Assembly (NCBI GenBank): GCA_963682175.1
Contig: OY821787.1
Coordinates: 23,042,501 to 23,106,500, forward strand
Length of the DNA stretch: 64,000 bases
Origin: Triglochin maritima
Lineage: Eukaryota > Streptophyta > Magnoliopsida > Alismatales > Juncaginaceae
Direction of reading: 5' to 3'
Shown here piece after piece: positions 1 to 11,504 of the stretch. Both the position numbers and the translations under genes were made by a program. Within the stretch, counting starts at the first letter, position 1, and every line of letters starts with the position of its first letter. The notes beneath the pieces are model-generated. The model worked only from the letters and a program-made list of their open reading frames with translations. It did not search any database and had not been told where the DNA came from.

Positions 1-420
1 AGTCCAAAAACATCCTGGAAGCAGACAAATTCCATGTATTATTTATTGGCAAGATCAATGCACCTAACTCAACCGCACCCATGATTAGGGATTCTGGGAA
101 TTTAATAATGAATACAGATAAATTATATAAGTCGTTAATTGTGGGCAAGGACTTACTGACTCTTGTTCTCTGCCAAAAGCAAAAACTGCTCTTTTTCTGC
201 CTTTTGCCTCACCCCACATTATCTACTCCTGTTGCAAACCCAATCTTTTATAAATCCTTCTTATTCTCCTTCGTGCTATACTGCTATTATTGGAACCAAC
301 CATGCAAGAAGAGGCCAGTGATCTCAGAAGTGTGGCGGAGAGGAGGGGTTAACGGAGAGGAGGGATCGATGGAGAAGTGTGGCGAGGAGTGAAGCCGTGA
401 GAATAAGGGGCGAGGCCGCG

Positions 421-560
421 GGGAGAGGGAGTTGTGAGGGGAAGCGGGCGAGTTCGCGAGGAGAGGAGATCGTTGAGGGGGAGCCGGCGAGTCCGCGAGG
501 AGAGGAGATCGTTGAAGGGGAGCCGGCGAGGCCGCGAGGAGAGGAGATCGTCGAGGGGTG
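421..560. repeat. 39-bp tandem repeat, purine-rich
   Basis: About three copies of a 39-bp unit (core GAGGAGAGGAGATCGTTGAG followed by a GC-rich GAGCCGGCGAG part) with a degenerate partial copy on each side. Because 39 is a multiple of three, several frames stay open on both strands. The minus strand reads a Ser/Pro-rich 13-residue repeat (RSPLLADSPAPPQ-like) between about 694 and 287. I see no domain and do not call it a gene; it could be the 5' end of a host transcription unit lying to the left. Confidence 0.75.
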
Positions 561-708
561 TGAGGAGAGGAGATCGTTGTCGGCTGGGGTGAGGGACTGA
601 GGGGAATGAGATTTTTAGGGTTAGAGAAAAACGTGGGGGTGAAGATCGGCTGAGTGTAAAAACAAACGGTCACGATACATCCGGAAAAAAACATTACAAA
701 TATTCTTC

Positions 709-885
709 GGGTTCGGGTTGGGTTGGGTCAACCCGACCCCTCAACCCGAACCCGACCCGAAAATTCGGGTTTCAAATTTTTCGAATCCAACCCAACCCGA
801 ATTCTTTCCCAACCCGACCCAACCCGACCCGACCAGTCGGGTTCGGGTCGGTTTTCGGGTTCAACCCGACCCATGTGCACCCCTA
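709..885. repeat. AACCCG/CGGGTT-rich block, possible hAT-type MITE end
   Basis: Dense, imperfect AACCCGACCC and CGGGTTCGGGT units in both orientations, ending in GTGCACCCCTA. Seen directly: the repeat density and the end sequence. From general knowledge, many plant hAT-superfamily MITEs have a TAGGGGTG-type terminus beside subterminal CGGGT-rich repeats, so this may be one end of such an element. I could not find a matching inverted terminus or an 8-bp duplication, so the class is only a suggestion. It is not the plant telomere repeat TTTAGGG. Confidence 0.4.
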
Positions 886-3652
886 TCTATAACAACCACA
901 TCTACAACAAACACAACGTATAAAATATATAGACATCTATAGCAAACACATCTCTAAAAAGAGTATTACTAAGTAAATAGACACAACTCACATGCATTCC
1001 ATATTGAATACTAGTTTTTGGAGCATCAACAAATATACAAATAATTAATGAACTTTAGAACTTGTAGTCCAATTTTTGAAGCATCAACATATAACTAATG
1101 AAACATACAAAAAATTTATAGAACTTGTAGACAATGTAGAATCTGAACTCTAAAAATAACTAATGAATCCTTTCAATTTTGTTGACCAATCAACTTGTAG
1201 TTTAATTTTGTAGACGATCGACAAATATAGACATTAGACAATGTTGGAGTCAAAATTTCATCAATCAATTTATGGAAAATGAAAACTAAATTAATTTGAC
1301 CAAAAATTATTGAAAATTGAAAACAATAAAAACGAAATGGAAACTAAACAAAATCACCAAAAATCCGAACGAAATCCATGAAAATTGAAACGCATGAACT
1401 CAGATGACAAGAGATTATTAAAACTTATAAAACCAAAAGCAAACCAAACATCTCTAAAAAACTAAAAGTCCAAGTGAAATCCATGGAAGTTATGACTCAA
1501 CTCTAATGACCAAAAATTATTATAATGTAAGAATTAAAAAACGAAGGTAAAGCTTTAAAAGGTGAAGGTGCGGGATACCGACCACCACAGAATGATGGAT
1601 GGGGGAATCGAAGATTGGACACCAGAGAAGGTTCTAGAGAATGTCGTCGCGGTGGATGTTGAATGTCAAAGCTAGTGGTCGGTTCGATTTTTGGATTGAG
1701 AATGGGTGCATTAGGGGAGATGAACGAGTGGATTTGGGAAAAGTGTTTTAAGGTCGGGGGAGAGATACGGTTTGTTAATATTAACAAAGTAGTTAGGATA
1801 GAGTTAGTTGTTGGTATTCGTTTAAGGTTACTTTTACTTTTGAGTTTTGACTAGTAAATGATCTTAAAATGAATGCACCCACAATATGTGGCCTTCCAGT
1901 TATTTATTTAACTAAAAACACAAACAAAAGAAAAAAACATTAATTTTAGTTAGTTTTCTTATCATTTACTCAAAATAACCAACAGTTATTTTTGTTCCTT
2001 GAACTGTACCTCAATATCAATTTGCACTCTCAGCTTTAAAAACATGTCAATTACCTCTTCTAGGCTTTCAAGTTTCACCTGATGATATTTTGTTTTTCTT
2101 GGACTTTAAAAATTCATTAGTTTTCAAAATATTCAGCTTTACTTTTAACTTTCTTTGCGAGGATTAACACGCGCCATCATAATCCTAACATTATGCTAAA
2201 CTTCGTATTAATTGATTGTCGTAGTTGATTAAAAACCATATCATATTAATTAAATCCAACATATATTCGAACCAAATCCTTCACATTGTTACTTACTTCC
2301 GTATGTCTGTTGGCACATGCGTTGAACTTAACCCTAGTTTTTTACTGTAAGAAAATTGAAGTCATGTTAAAAAAGATTTCAACCGAAAAAATATTGAGAA
2401 ATGTAAAAGCCGAAATGAGGGCCGAACGTCTATAATAACCAACACCACCAAGCAATTATGCGCCTACAGCAATTAGTTTTTCTGATGCAATTGCTCAGGC
2501 AGAGTTCTGAACTAAATAGTGCTCCATCACCCACAACTTTAATCACCTAACCACTTCAGTCCAAGGCGTTTGTTGCCTCATATATGCATACATTTCTTTC
2601 AACCCACAGTGTGAAGGTCATCGTCATACCAACCATGTCCATACTTACTAAAATTTCATCAAAATGGGTTTCATTTTAGAATTAATGTTGGCCAGAAAAT
2701 CGACAATAATTTTATGAGGTTGCCAAACAAATGCATTGAATGACTATAATCAAGGAACTTATTGGCTAGTAATTTTTTATTATATGGAATTCAATCAGCT
2801 CACACCCAAAACATACGTAAGACTTTTGAATCTTCCCAAGTCAGTTTTGGCAATCTTACTTGATATGTAACACAAATCAACAATAACTAATATTGGATTT
2901 TGAAAATGCCATTTTTAATTTCAAATACTTGGATGAGCGATGCCTATCGTCCATCGATGTTGGGGAACACATTCATGGGGCAAGGACATGGTTGCAAATG
3001 AAGTAATTGAAAATTATTGCAATTCAGCCGCCATTATACGTAAGTTCTGGGTGCACCACTTCATGTAAGGAATCACCTACCAAATCAGTTTGATTGAAAA
3101 GGCTTTTTTGTTTATACATCACTCCCTGCAGCAAATAACACATAATGTTTGTCAATCAGATGATGACAAACAAATTGGAATTTTTGGTAATATTCAACAA
3201 TATAAAATACGAACTCTCTTGCATTTTTGCACTCTTTTATTGGAAGTAATGGTCTTCAAAATGAATACAGGTATGATTAAACACAAACATTTTGGCAAAT
3301 TTCACTAAAACATGTTTTTATTTTTTTCCATCTTCGAAAATTCTTACCTAAATAAGCAACTCATTTTCATGATTATATATCCCTTAAATAAGAAGCAAAG
3401 TTTCGATCCTCTCCCTTTCATTTATTTTCTTCCTTTCCACTTTTCCACCTTTCCACCTCACAAATCCAAATAGATCATCAACTTATAACTTAGAGAAATA
3501 TCAGACAGCAGTTAAAAATCAAAGTAAGAAGATACTACTTTTGGCATAAAACCTCCAATTGAGTGATTGTCAAGAGGGATGTCGTATTATTAGAGAAAGA
3601 ATTTCTCGAAAGAATAAAAAGTAGTGGGAGTAGAATTATGCATGAGGAAACT
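886..3652. other. AT-rich flank, no gene recognised
   Basis: About 2.8 kb of AT-rich sequence. The short open frames (for example 1503-1787 minus, 1663-1854 plus, 3090-3308 plus) show no recognisable domain or codon pattern. I see no tRNA, rRNA or LTR signature until TGATTGACATCAT at 3653. Confidence 0.6.
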
Positions 3653-3669
3653 TGATTGACATCATATCA
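3653..3669 (+). mobile_element. Left tip of Athila-like LTR (element M), cut by Z
   Basis: TGATTGACATCATATCA is the 5' tip of the LTR family used by the other Athila-like elements here. It is interrupted after 17 bases by the SIRE-like element Z and resumes at 8543 after the 5-bp target duplication tatca (3665-3669 and 8543-8547). Confidence 0.85.
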
Positions 3670-5179
3670 TGTTGGATCGTGTGGGTTATGGGTCCACTAA
3701 TCACTTTTTAAACTAATCACCTACTCGTTTTATCGATAGAGTTATATGCAGAGGAATTTAAACAATTAAACGAGCAAGTAAGAAATAATAATGCAAACCA
3801 CATAGACGCGTCGGTTTTTATAGAGGTTCGGCACCCCCCCGGGTCCTAGTCCTCTCTTGTAAGCTCCGCTCGACTCCGCGAGCTCCGCCTACGTCTTCAC
3901 TAACCACTCCCCGTTCCGGGCCGGGAGAGAACACCTTTTACAAAACAAACTCCGCGAACAACCTCGCGAGCTTGACTTTCTTCTCTCACAATCCGAGAGG
4001 AACACTTCGGGCTTTCACCGAAGTCCTTGCTTCCTTTGACAACAACAATTTGAGTGGAGCAACACTCTCTAAGCTTGAACACACTTGAGTATGATTGAAA
4101 TTAAGACTAAGTGTGAAGATTTGAGGCTTTGAGTGTTTTGGATTCTCTCTAATGTTTGGGACAAGTTTGTAGTGGGAGAGTTGTGTTAAAATGTGTTTTA
4201 CAACTCCTTATATAGGCATTAGAGAGAATAGAGCCGTTGGGATTGATTGGGTATGAGTTGATGTGTGATTACACAAAACAGAAAACGCAGGACCCAATTC
4301 TGGCTGAATTTGGTCGACCGAAACGGGACGAACGGTCGACCGTTTGGCAGTTTTGCACACAGTTCGGTCGACCGGTTAAGCAACGGTCGACCGCCCAACG
4401 CTACGACTTAGGAAAACTTAAGTCATCGGTCGAACACAAGAAAGGGGTACGTTCGACCGATTTCGTCCAGGCACTTTGGGGTTGACAACAATTGGATAAT
4501 CGGTCGACCGAAATAAGTCTAGCGGTCGACCGTTTTTCAACAGGAGATTCGGGTTTGTCAAGAGATGGACAAACGGTCGACCGATCATGGTCCTCGGTCG
4601 ACCGATACATAAAATGTATTTGGGGTATAATTGGTTTAATATGAATACGACCGTTGGGTATATACGACAAAAGTAACGGTTGGGAAAATAAACACAACCG
4701 GTCGACAAAAAGAAAAGGTGCGGTCGACCGAAACTAGACAGGGAAACACAAACAGGATTAATTGATCATCCGGTCGACCGAACGGCCTGTATCGGTCGAC
4801 CGAATGTGGGCAGACAGTTAGGGTTCAGGTTTGGTGTTTTCGGGTCTAAGTTTGGGTGATCTATTGAAGTCCAAATTATGTGAAATTTCGTGTGTGATTT
4901 CTATGAGGAACATAGTGTGTGTTTAAGTTGATTTTAGCTCTAGTATGCTCAATATACACAAGTTCCTAATGACTCAAAGAAATATAAAATACACGTCTTC
5001 AAAAGAGCTTGATTACATGTCTTGACTTTATTTCCTTTCTTCCTTGAGTCTTGATCACCTGTAGAGGTTAGCACAAAGCAATATATATGCAATGCAATAT
5101 GTGAGCTACTCTACTTGATCATAATTAACATTAGGTTAATTAAATCATCAAAACATAGATTAAGGCCAAAAAGCCAACA
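3670..5179 (-). repeat. LTR of Z (3' LTR of the minus-strand element)
   Basis: 1510 bp bounded by TGTTGG and CCAACA; the partner is 7032-8542. Read on the minus strand, U3 is about 5179-4217 and a TATATAAGG promoter box lies at about 4207-4215. The rest down to 3670 would be R-U5. The short open frames inside (4237-4485 plus, 4401-4708 minus) are by-products of the GTCGAC repeats, not genes. Confidence 0.92.
4312..4802. promoter_or_regulatory. Array of GGTCGACC palindromes in Z U3 (left LTR)
   Basis: I count 11 exact GGTCGACC copies, most extended to CGGTCGACCG, plus three decayed half-sites, in about 490 bp. Spacing is irregular (roughly 15-90 bp) and the intervening sequence is unrelated, so this is a dispersed motif array and not a tandem repeat. 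It lies in U3, about 100-590 bp upstream of the TATA box on the minus strand, where an enhancer would be. The binding protein, if any, is unknown. Confidence 0.8.
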
Positions 5180-5480
5180 ATCTCCCCCTTTTTGATGATG
5201 GCAACCTATATCTTAATTCTATCTAAATACATGGAATTTGTATATGTAAACTATGCATATTAATGCTCCCCCTATGGATGTGCATAGTTTTTGTTCAATT
5301 TTATGCCAAATTCCAAGTTACCCCCTTAATTATCTCTCCCCCTTTGACATCCATCAAAAACAACAACAATTAATACTTTAAGCATAGATTTTGGATGTCT
5401 TGTAATGAAGTTGCTCCCCCTAAATTTTGCACTTCATTACTCTAATAAAAGATATAACATTTAAGCTCCCCCTATCAATA
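5180..5480 (-). promoter_or_regulatory. Main polypurine tract of Z and repeated PPT-like tracts
   Basis: Next to the LTR at 5180-5193 is the minus-strand tract AAAAAGGGGGAGA. Further AGGGGGAG-type tracts occur at about 5265-5273, 5334-5346, 5414-5420 and 5464-5472. A reiterated purine tract before the 3' LTR is a known trait of the SIRE/Maximus lineage and supports that assignment. Confidence 0.8.
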
Positions 5481-5810
5481 AGGCTAGATGGAAACTATGA
5501 GTATGATTCAAGTTAAGTTCATTTAAGTTTCAACTAAAGCCTTATTCTAACATCCATTTAAAATTTGACATTTAAAATCAATGGATGTGATAAATGATTT
5601 GCAATGAATAGGGTTTATGATTTGCAATGAATTAAACTCTAAATGTATGACATTTAAGAACATAAACTAGATTAGAGCTAAATTTTCAGAAATTTCAAAG
5701 ATAGAAATTTATACCAAACTTGAATCTTGAATAGCTCCAATCTTGACTTGGTGATGCAACCGGATTCGAATTTGACGCTTTGGCTCACCCGGTCACCACC
5801 AATCTCCTCC

Positions 5811-6980
5811 TCAACCTCCTACAAGTGTAGACTTTGGTACCCATTTTTGCTTGGGTCCATTAAGTTTAGCTTTTGGTACCCAAATCCAAGTTGATTTTGG
5901 TACCTCTACACTTACTTTCTTTTTCATGGAAAAATTATGTTTAACATTAATTTGAATAGGAAAGTTTTTAACATAATAATTACTTGTGTTGCCATGTGTG
6001 AACTTATGCAATTTATTTGACAAATTTTCATTCAAGGCATTAAGTTCACTGTTTTTAGTTGCTAGAGATTCATTTAAGCAATTTAGATTTTTAATCATAG
6101 AATTATGCTTTTCATTCATGTTAAGCATGTGAATCTCTAAATTTGCAACCTTTTTATTCATTCAATTCAAGTCATGTAATAATTTCTTGCTTTCTAAATG
6201 AGATTTATCAAGTTTAATAAGCAAGTCATTTGTATCAATTTCTAGCATATGACTATCGATTGCATGAGATGAGGTATTTTTAAGATTTAACTCTTCTTCC
6301 TTCAAGCATGCATTCTCTAAAGTTAGAACTTCAATTTTAGCAAGCAAATCAACTTTATCATCTAAGATAGATGCATTTTGACATTTAAGATCATGGATTT
6401 GCTCATTTGCTACTTGATTAGTCTTGTGAAGTTCTTTATATTTTTCAAATAATCTTTGAAATGCATTTTGTAGTTCATTAAAATCATGGACATTATCTTT
6501 TGAACTACTACTCGAAGAAGAGCTAGAAGATACCTCATCTTCACTTTCTCCATCGGATGAGCTTGATGATGATGAAGATGTTGAGTTAATCTCCATTTTC
6601 TTTGCTTGAGCTACATCCTTAGGATTTGCTTCTCCCTTCTTCCCGGTTGGTGAATCTCCTTCACCAAAATTCTTTTCTAATGTTTGCCATATTGAATAAG
6701 CACTATCACATGAGCAAACAACATTAAAAAGTTCATCTCCTAATGCACAAAATATGACATTCATAGCCTTAGCATTTAGGGATGCATTTTTCTCATCTTC
6801 TAAACTCCATTTACTAAAATCATATCTAGGTGATTCATATGGAGTTTGAATCATAAACCACATGTTAATGTTCATGGATTTAATAAATGATATCATTTTA
6901 CTTTTCCATGAAACAAAATTATTCCCATCAAAGTGTGGTGGTTTACAAGATTATAAAGGTGTGGATGCATTAAGAGTCAT
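5811..6980 (-). pseudogene. SIRE-like gag (Ty1/copia), broken by two in-frame stops
   Basis: One 390-codon frame starts at ATG 6978-6980 and is interrupted by TAA at codon 10 and by TGA just before 6161. The first part carries the copia gag fold (CKPPHFDGNNFVSWKSKM, then SIWQTLEKNFGEG). A Ser/Asp/Glu-rich low-complexity stretch follows, then a long heptad-like coiled coil (FQRLFEKYKELHK... to ...SHLESKKLLHDLN). The C-terminus has the SIRE-type WVPKAKLNGPKQKWVPKS tail. No CCHC knuckle is visible, so the nucleocapsid part was probably lost when pol was deleted. Its normal role would be to form the cytoplasmic virus-like particle. With two stops, expression of a full product is unlikely. Confidence 0.85.
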
Positions 6981-7016
6981 GTTAATTTATCGATTAAGAA
7001 CAAAATTAACGAACAA

Positions 7017-7029
7017 GGCTCTGATACCA
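7017..7029 (-). other. Primer-binding site of Z (tRNA-iMet type)
   Basis: The minus-strand sequence TGGTATCAGAGCC, two bases inside the right LTR, matches the 3' end of plant initiator tRNA-Met as used by most Ty1/copia elements. It fixes the orientation of Z. Confidence 0.92.
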
Positions 7030-7031
7030 AA

Positions 7032-8542
7032 TGTTGGATCGTGTGGGTTATGGGTCCACTAATCACTTTTTAAACTAATCATCTACTCGTTTTATCGATA
7101 GAGTTATATGCAGCGGAATTTAAACAATTAAACGAGCAAGTAAGAAATAATAACGCAAACCACAAAGACGCGTCGGTTTTTATAGAGGTTCGGCACCCCA
7201 CCCGGGTCCTAGTCCTCTCTTGTAAGCTCCGCTCGACTCCGTGAGCTCCGCCTACGTCTTCACTAACCACTCCCCGTTCCGGGCCGGGAGAGAACGCCTT
7301 TTACAAAACAAACTCCACGAACAACCTCGCGAGCTTGACTTTCTTCTCTCACAATCCGAGAGGAACACTTCGGGCTTTCACCGAATTCCTTTCTTCCTTT
7401 GACAACAACAATTTGAGTGGAGCAACACTCTCTAAGCTTGAGCACACTTGAGTATGATTGGAATTAAGACTAAGTGTGGAGATTTGAGGCTTTGAGTGTT
7501 TTGGATTCTCTCTAATGTTTGGGACAAGTTTGTAGTGGGAGAGTTGTGTTAAAATGTGTTTTACAACTCCTTATATAGGCATTAGAGAGAATAGAGCCGT
7601 TGGGATTGATTGGGTATGAGTTGATGTGTGATTACACAAAACAGAAAACGCAGAACCCAATTCTGGCTGAATTTGGTCGACCGAAACGGGACGAACGGTC
7701 GACCGTTTGGCAGTTTTGCACACAGTTCGGTCGACCGGTTAAGCAACGGTCGACAGCCCAACGCTACGACTTAGGAAAACTTAAGTCATCGGTCGAACAC
7801 AAGAAAGGGGTACGTTCGACCGATTTCGTCCAGGCACTTTGGGGTTGACAACAATTGGATAATCCGTCGACCGAAACAAGTCTAGCGGTCGACCGTTTTT
7901 CAACAGGAGATTAGGGTTTGTCAAGAGATGGACAAACGGTCGACCGATCGTGGGCCTCGGTCGACCGATACATAAAATGCATTTGGGGTATAATTGGTTT
8001 AATACGAATACGACCGTTGGGTATATACGACAAAAGTAACGGTCGGGAAAATAAGCACAACCGGTCGACAAAAAGAAAAGGTGCGGTCGACCGAAACTAG
8101 ACAGGGAAACACAAACAGGATTAATTGATCATCCGATCGACCGAACGGCCTGTATCGGTCGACCGAATGTGGGCAGACAGTTAGCGTTCAGGTTTGGTGT
8201 TTTCGGGTCTAAGTTTGGGTGATCTATTGAAGTCCAAATTATGTGAAATTTCGTGTGTGACTTCTATGAGGAACCTAGTGTGTGTTTAAGTTGATTTTAG
8301 CTCTAGTATGCTCAATATACACAAGTTCCTAATGACTCAAAGAAATATAAAATACATGTCTTCAAAAGAGCTTGATTACATGTCTTGACTTGATTTCCTT
8401 TCTTCCTTGAGTCTTGATCACCTGTAGAGGTTAGCACAAATCAATATATATGCAATGCAATATGTGTGCTACTCTACATGATCATAATTAAGATTAGGTT
8501 AATTAAATCATCAAAACATAGATTAAGGCCAAAAAGCCAACA
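7032..8542 (-). repeat. LTR of Z (5' LTR of the minus-strand element)
   Basis: 1511 bp, partner of 3670-5179. It contains the same palindrome array (about 7674-8164), where only about 8 exact GGTCGACC copies remain; three copies intact in the other LTR carry point changes here (at about 7751, 7864 and 8135). The TSD copy tatca follows at 8543-8547. Confidence 0.92.
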
Positions 8543-9050
8543 TATCATGCATATATTTGTGTTTTATATCATTTATTCGTAGCCTAAGCAATGTTACGTA
8601 ACAAGTTTTAAGTTTAAGTTTCAGGAATAAACATGTTTGAGAAGAAGAGACTCAAATGGGACTTAAAAGCAAGAAAAAGGTCTAAGTTGCAAAACATATG
8701 GACTGAGATGCAAGAGAGAGGGACCCGGATATAAAACCAAAAGGACCATTGAGCAAATGAAGAAACTCCACACCATCATGAGGAGTATTTTCGCAATTCG
8801 ATTCGAGCCTAAACTCCAACAACCAACTCAGGTGCATCAGACATGAACAAATCAAGCCAGACAACACACACCAAATCCAAACCCGATCCAGACTATATAG
8901 ATTACAGATTGGCGGTCGATTTTTCTCCGAATCCAATAAGATTTAGGTGGGTCATGTATTAGAGTGTTTTATGTCTATTTTTAGTAGTGCATTTGTCCCA
9001 CTTCGGGGGGTTGTCCCCGATGACCTTTTTCTATGACTACAAATAGAACT
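8543..9050 (+). mobile_element. Athila-like LTR fragment (element M), continuation
   Basis: Resumes the LTR begun at 3653 and aligns with the LTRs at 9051 and 17783 over its whole length: the GGAATAAACA motif, the ACTCCACACCATCATGAGGAG stretch and the GGGGGTTGTCCCCGA hairpin before the promoter. The promoter box reads TACAAATAG instead of TATAAATAG. It ends at aaatagaact, where element F was inserted; the remainder of M is not seen in the window. Confidence 0.8.
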
Positions 9051-10457
9051 TGATTGACATCATGTCATGCAAATATTTGTGTCCTATATCCTTTATTTTT
9101 AGCGTACGCAATGCTACGTAACGAGTTTATGGTTATATTTCAGGAATAAACAGGTGTGGGAAGAAGATACTCAAAAAAGATTCAAAACCAAGGAAAAAGA
9201 CTAAGTTGCAAGACTTATGGACTGAGATGAAAGAGAGAAGGACCCGGATGTAAAACCAAAAGGATCAATGAGAAAATCAAGAAGCTCAACACCATTATGA
9301 GGAATATTTTGGCAATTAGATCTGAGCCCAAACATCAACAACCAAATCTAGTTCACCAAACATGACGAAATCAAGCCACCCAAAACTAGACCCGATCAAG
9401 CCCATCCAGACCGCCAATTGGCTATCCCAAACCGCCAATTGGAGGTCCATTTGTCCCCAAATGAAACATGCTTCAGTTGGGTGTTAGATTAGGTTGTATT
9501 TAGTCCATATATGGTATGCATTTTAGTACCATACAGGGGGAATGTCCCCAGCTACCTTTTTTCATGGCTATAAATAGAACTCTTCCTTCTCCTTTGTAAG
9601 CTTGGTGGCATTCTCTCTACTTGGAGTAAGCCTTGGAGCAAAATCAAGGTGGAGAAGAATGCTACTTGTAATGTGAGTCATGTTAATAAAATAATTCTTC
9701 ATAGTTTGTTTTAATGTTGTCTTTGTTTTAATGCTTGCTTGTTTAGCTTGTTTTGTTTGTCTTAATCTTAGTTGTAGTAACTAGCATGTCTCCATTTCCT
9801 ATCTTAATTACCTTAATTTTGTTTTGCCTTTTCTTAATGAGTGGTGAGTAGTTCAATTTTTTTTGGTGGTGGAGATGATGTTCATACATGCATTAAAGAA
9901 TGGAAATGAATGCTTTATTTTGAAATGTGTTGATAAATGTGAATGTATGCTTGCTTGTTTAGAGTAGAACACTTCACTTGATGGGGTTTGCCACAACTAT
10001 TAGACACCTCCCATGCTTGTTTAGGTTCTGAAATAACCAACCCGTGTATGTGAATGTTAATCAACTAGGTTAATGATTGGATTGATAGGCTTTGCAATAA
10101 CCATTAGACACTTCCTATACATGAAAATACTACCTACATTTGTTCATATTGAATTCATTCTTCACCATCTTATTACATATGTGCACTCACTCCACCCCTT
10201 AGGGGTCTCTCTTCCTGATTTGCAGCTTTGCATTTAGTTCTCGTAGTTTAGATTGAAACAGTTGTTAGTTGCTTTCTTTCGCATTTCTTCTTACTAGTTT
10301 AGTGTATCTTAGATTAGCATACTCAAATCTTTTTTCCCTTTATTCACCACTTGATTTTGTACCAACCAGAAGATACTCTCCTCCTCGTGGACATGACCCG
10401 TACTTGTCGCGTCTTCACCGACGCCGTGCACTTGCGATAAATATAAACGATCAAACA
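9051..10457 (+). repeat. 5' LTR of F
   Basis: TGATTGACATCATGTCATG to CGATCAAACA. U3 carries a decayed pair of GACCGCCAATTGG palindromes at about 9409-9451. The GGGGGAATGTCCCC stem precedes the TATAAATAG box at 9569-9577. The partner begins at 17783. Confidence 0.88.
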
Positions 10458-10463
10458 AGTTTT

Positions 10464-10481
10464 TGGCGCCATTGTCGGGGA
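10464..10481 (+). other. Primer-binding site of F (tRNA-Asp type)
   Basis: TGGCGCCATTGTCGGGGA, two mismatches from TGGCGCCGTTGCCGGGGA, the tRNA-Asp complement used by Athila elements. Confidence 0.85.
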
Positions 10482-11504
10482 GGTGCTCAGTCAAGACAAT
10501 AGTTTGGACGATTCTTGTGGATTTAATTTTTGTTTTGTAGTTTTCTTTGTTTCAGGATACTTTGAGGCTCAAGGGAAATCACTAGGAGAAATTTGGAAGA
10601 GAGAAGTGGTGGTCTAGTGAGCTCCAATTTCTTCCTCCTTTCTTTGTCTTGTTTTCACATCTGATATAGTGGTCTGGGGCTCAATTTTGCATGTTTTGAC
10701 ATGTAGTTTGTCCCCAGATCAATAATCAAATACCCCTTTTTAATCAACTTGGCCACTAAACTCCAAAGCAAAAAACTAGGCATTCTTGCTTACTTAGGTC
10801 ATGCATCATGTACTCGACTTAGGCACGTAGATTGTCTTTTATTTTAGCTTTACTTTCAATTGTTGAGCGTTGGTGTGAGGTACGCATTTCTTGATCTCAT
10901 TCGTGCAATGTGTATGATCATGCATTAGTTAGTAAGAATAGAATTGCAACAAGTGTGAGTTCAGCGTTTGTTTGGAGAGTTGCTTTCTAGATTAAGACTC
11001 CAACATGCTACTAAGGAAGGGCTTTCCAATATAAGATAAGGTGGGGGATTTCATCACCCTTTCATTAGCTCCAAAAATCACACTAATCAAGAGCCTAACT
11101 TTAAAATCAAGTAGACATTGACCCCTAAGGATCTCGGGCGTATTAGGAGAGTGATCTGATCACGATCATCATGGCCTGATGGACGTCGCCCACTCTGTCG
11201 GTATTAGGAGAGACGAGATCGCTGGATCTTGGCTCACTTGCTAGGCTTTGTGGTCTTCGTCGTAGGGAGGTGAGGCATGTTGAGGATGTGTGACCTCGCA
11301 GTTAGGCGTCGTCTAGCTGTAAGGACCTATAGCGACCTTAGGTTGTTTGAGCCTTGCTTGCTTGTGTGCTTCTACTAGTACCCACCCGCTGTAGCATAAG
11401 GACTTCTTTCTTTCTCTCATGAGTTATTCCCTCTCATATGTTTCTTCCCGTCTTCTCCTTTACGCACATTCTGCTTTAGATGCTTAAAAAAAGTTTTCTT
11501 TATT
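10482..11504 (+). promoter_or_regulatory. 5' leader of F with putative splice donor and conserved hairpin
   Basis: About 1 kb of untranslated leader. A splice-donor-like TCTAGTGAGC has its GT at 10617-10618; the hairpin pair found just upstream of it in sister elements is reduced here to a half arm (GGTGGTCT). Further down AAGGTGGGGGATTTCATCACC (about 11038-11058) forms a short stem and is shared with every other leader in the window, including the distant element A. Its role (packaging or dimerisation) is inferred. Confidence 0.6.

Larger units (their letters stand above)
3670..8542 (-). mobile_element. SIRE/Maximus-like Ty1/copia element Z, gag only
   Basis: A complete insertion: two 1.51-kb LTRs (TGTTGG...CCAACA), 5-bp TSD tatca on both sides, and a 1.85-kb internal region. 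Minus orientation is fixed by the primer-binding site (complement of GGCTCTGATACCA, 7017-7029, tRNA-iMet type) next to the right LTR, and by a polypurine tract (complement of TCTCCCCCTTTTT, 5181-5193) next to the left LTR. The internal region encodes only a gag pseudogene; protease, integrase and RT are absent, so it is non-autonomous. The LTRs differ by roughly 35-40 substitutions counted by eye, so the insertion is fairly young. Confidence 0.93.

Noticed and set aside
709..885. Interstitial telomere repeat
   Set aside because: The unit is AACCCG(A) and CGGGTT, not CCCTAAA/TTTAGGG.
4237..4708. Overlapping open frames with repeated GRP/RST residues in the Z LTR
   Set aside because: They come from the GTCGAC palindromes, recur identically in the second LTR (7600-8100), lie in U3 and have no domain.
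4312..4802. Possible CRISPR-like array
   Set aside because: The motif is only 8-10 bp, palindromic, irregularly spaced, inside an LTR of a plant retrotransposon, and no cas genes exist here.
10464..10481. tRNA gene fragments
   Set aside because: The tRNA-like matches are 18-base primer-binding sites next to LTRs; no cloverleaf surrounds them.
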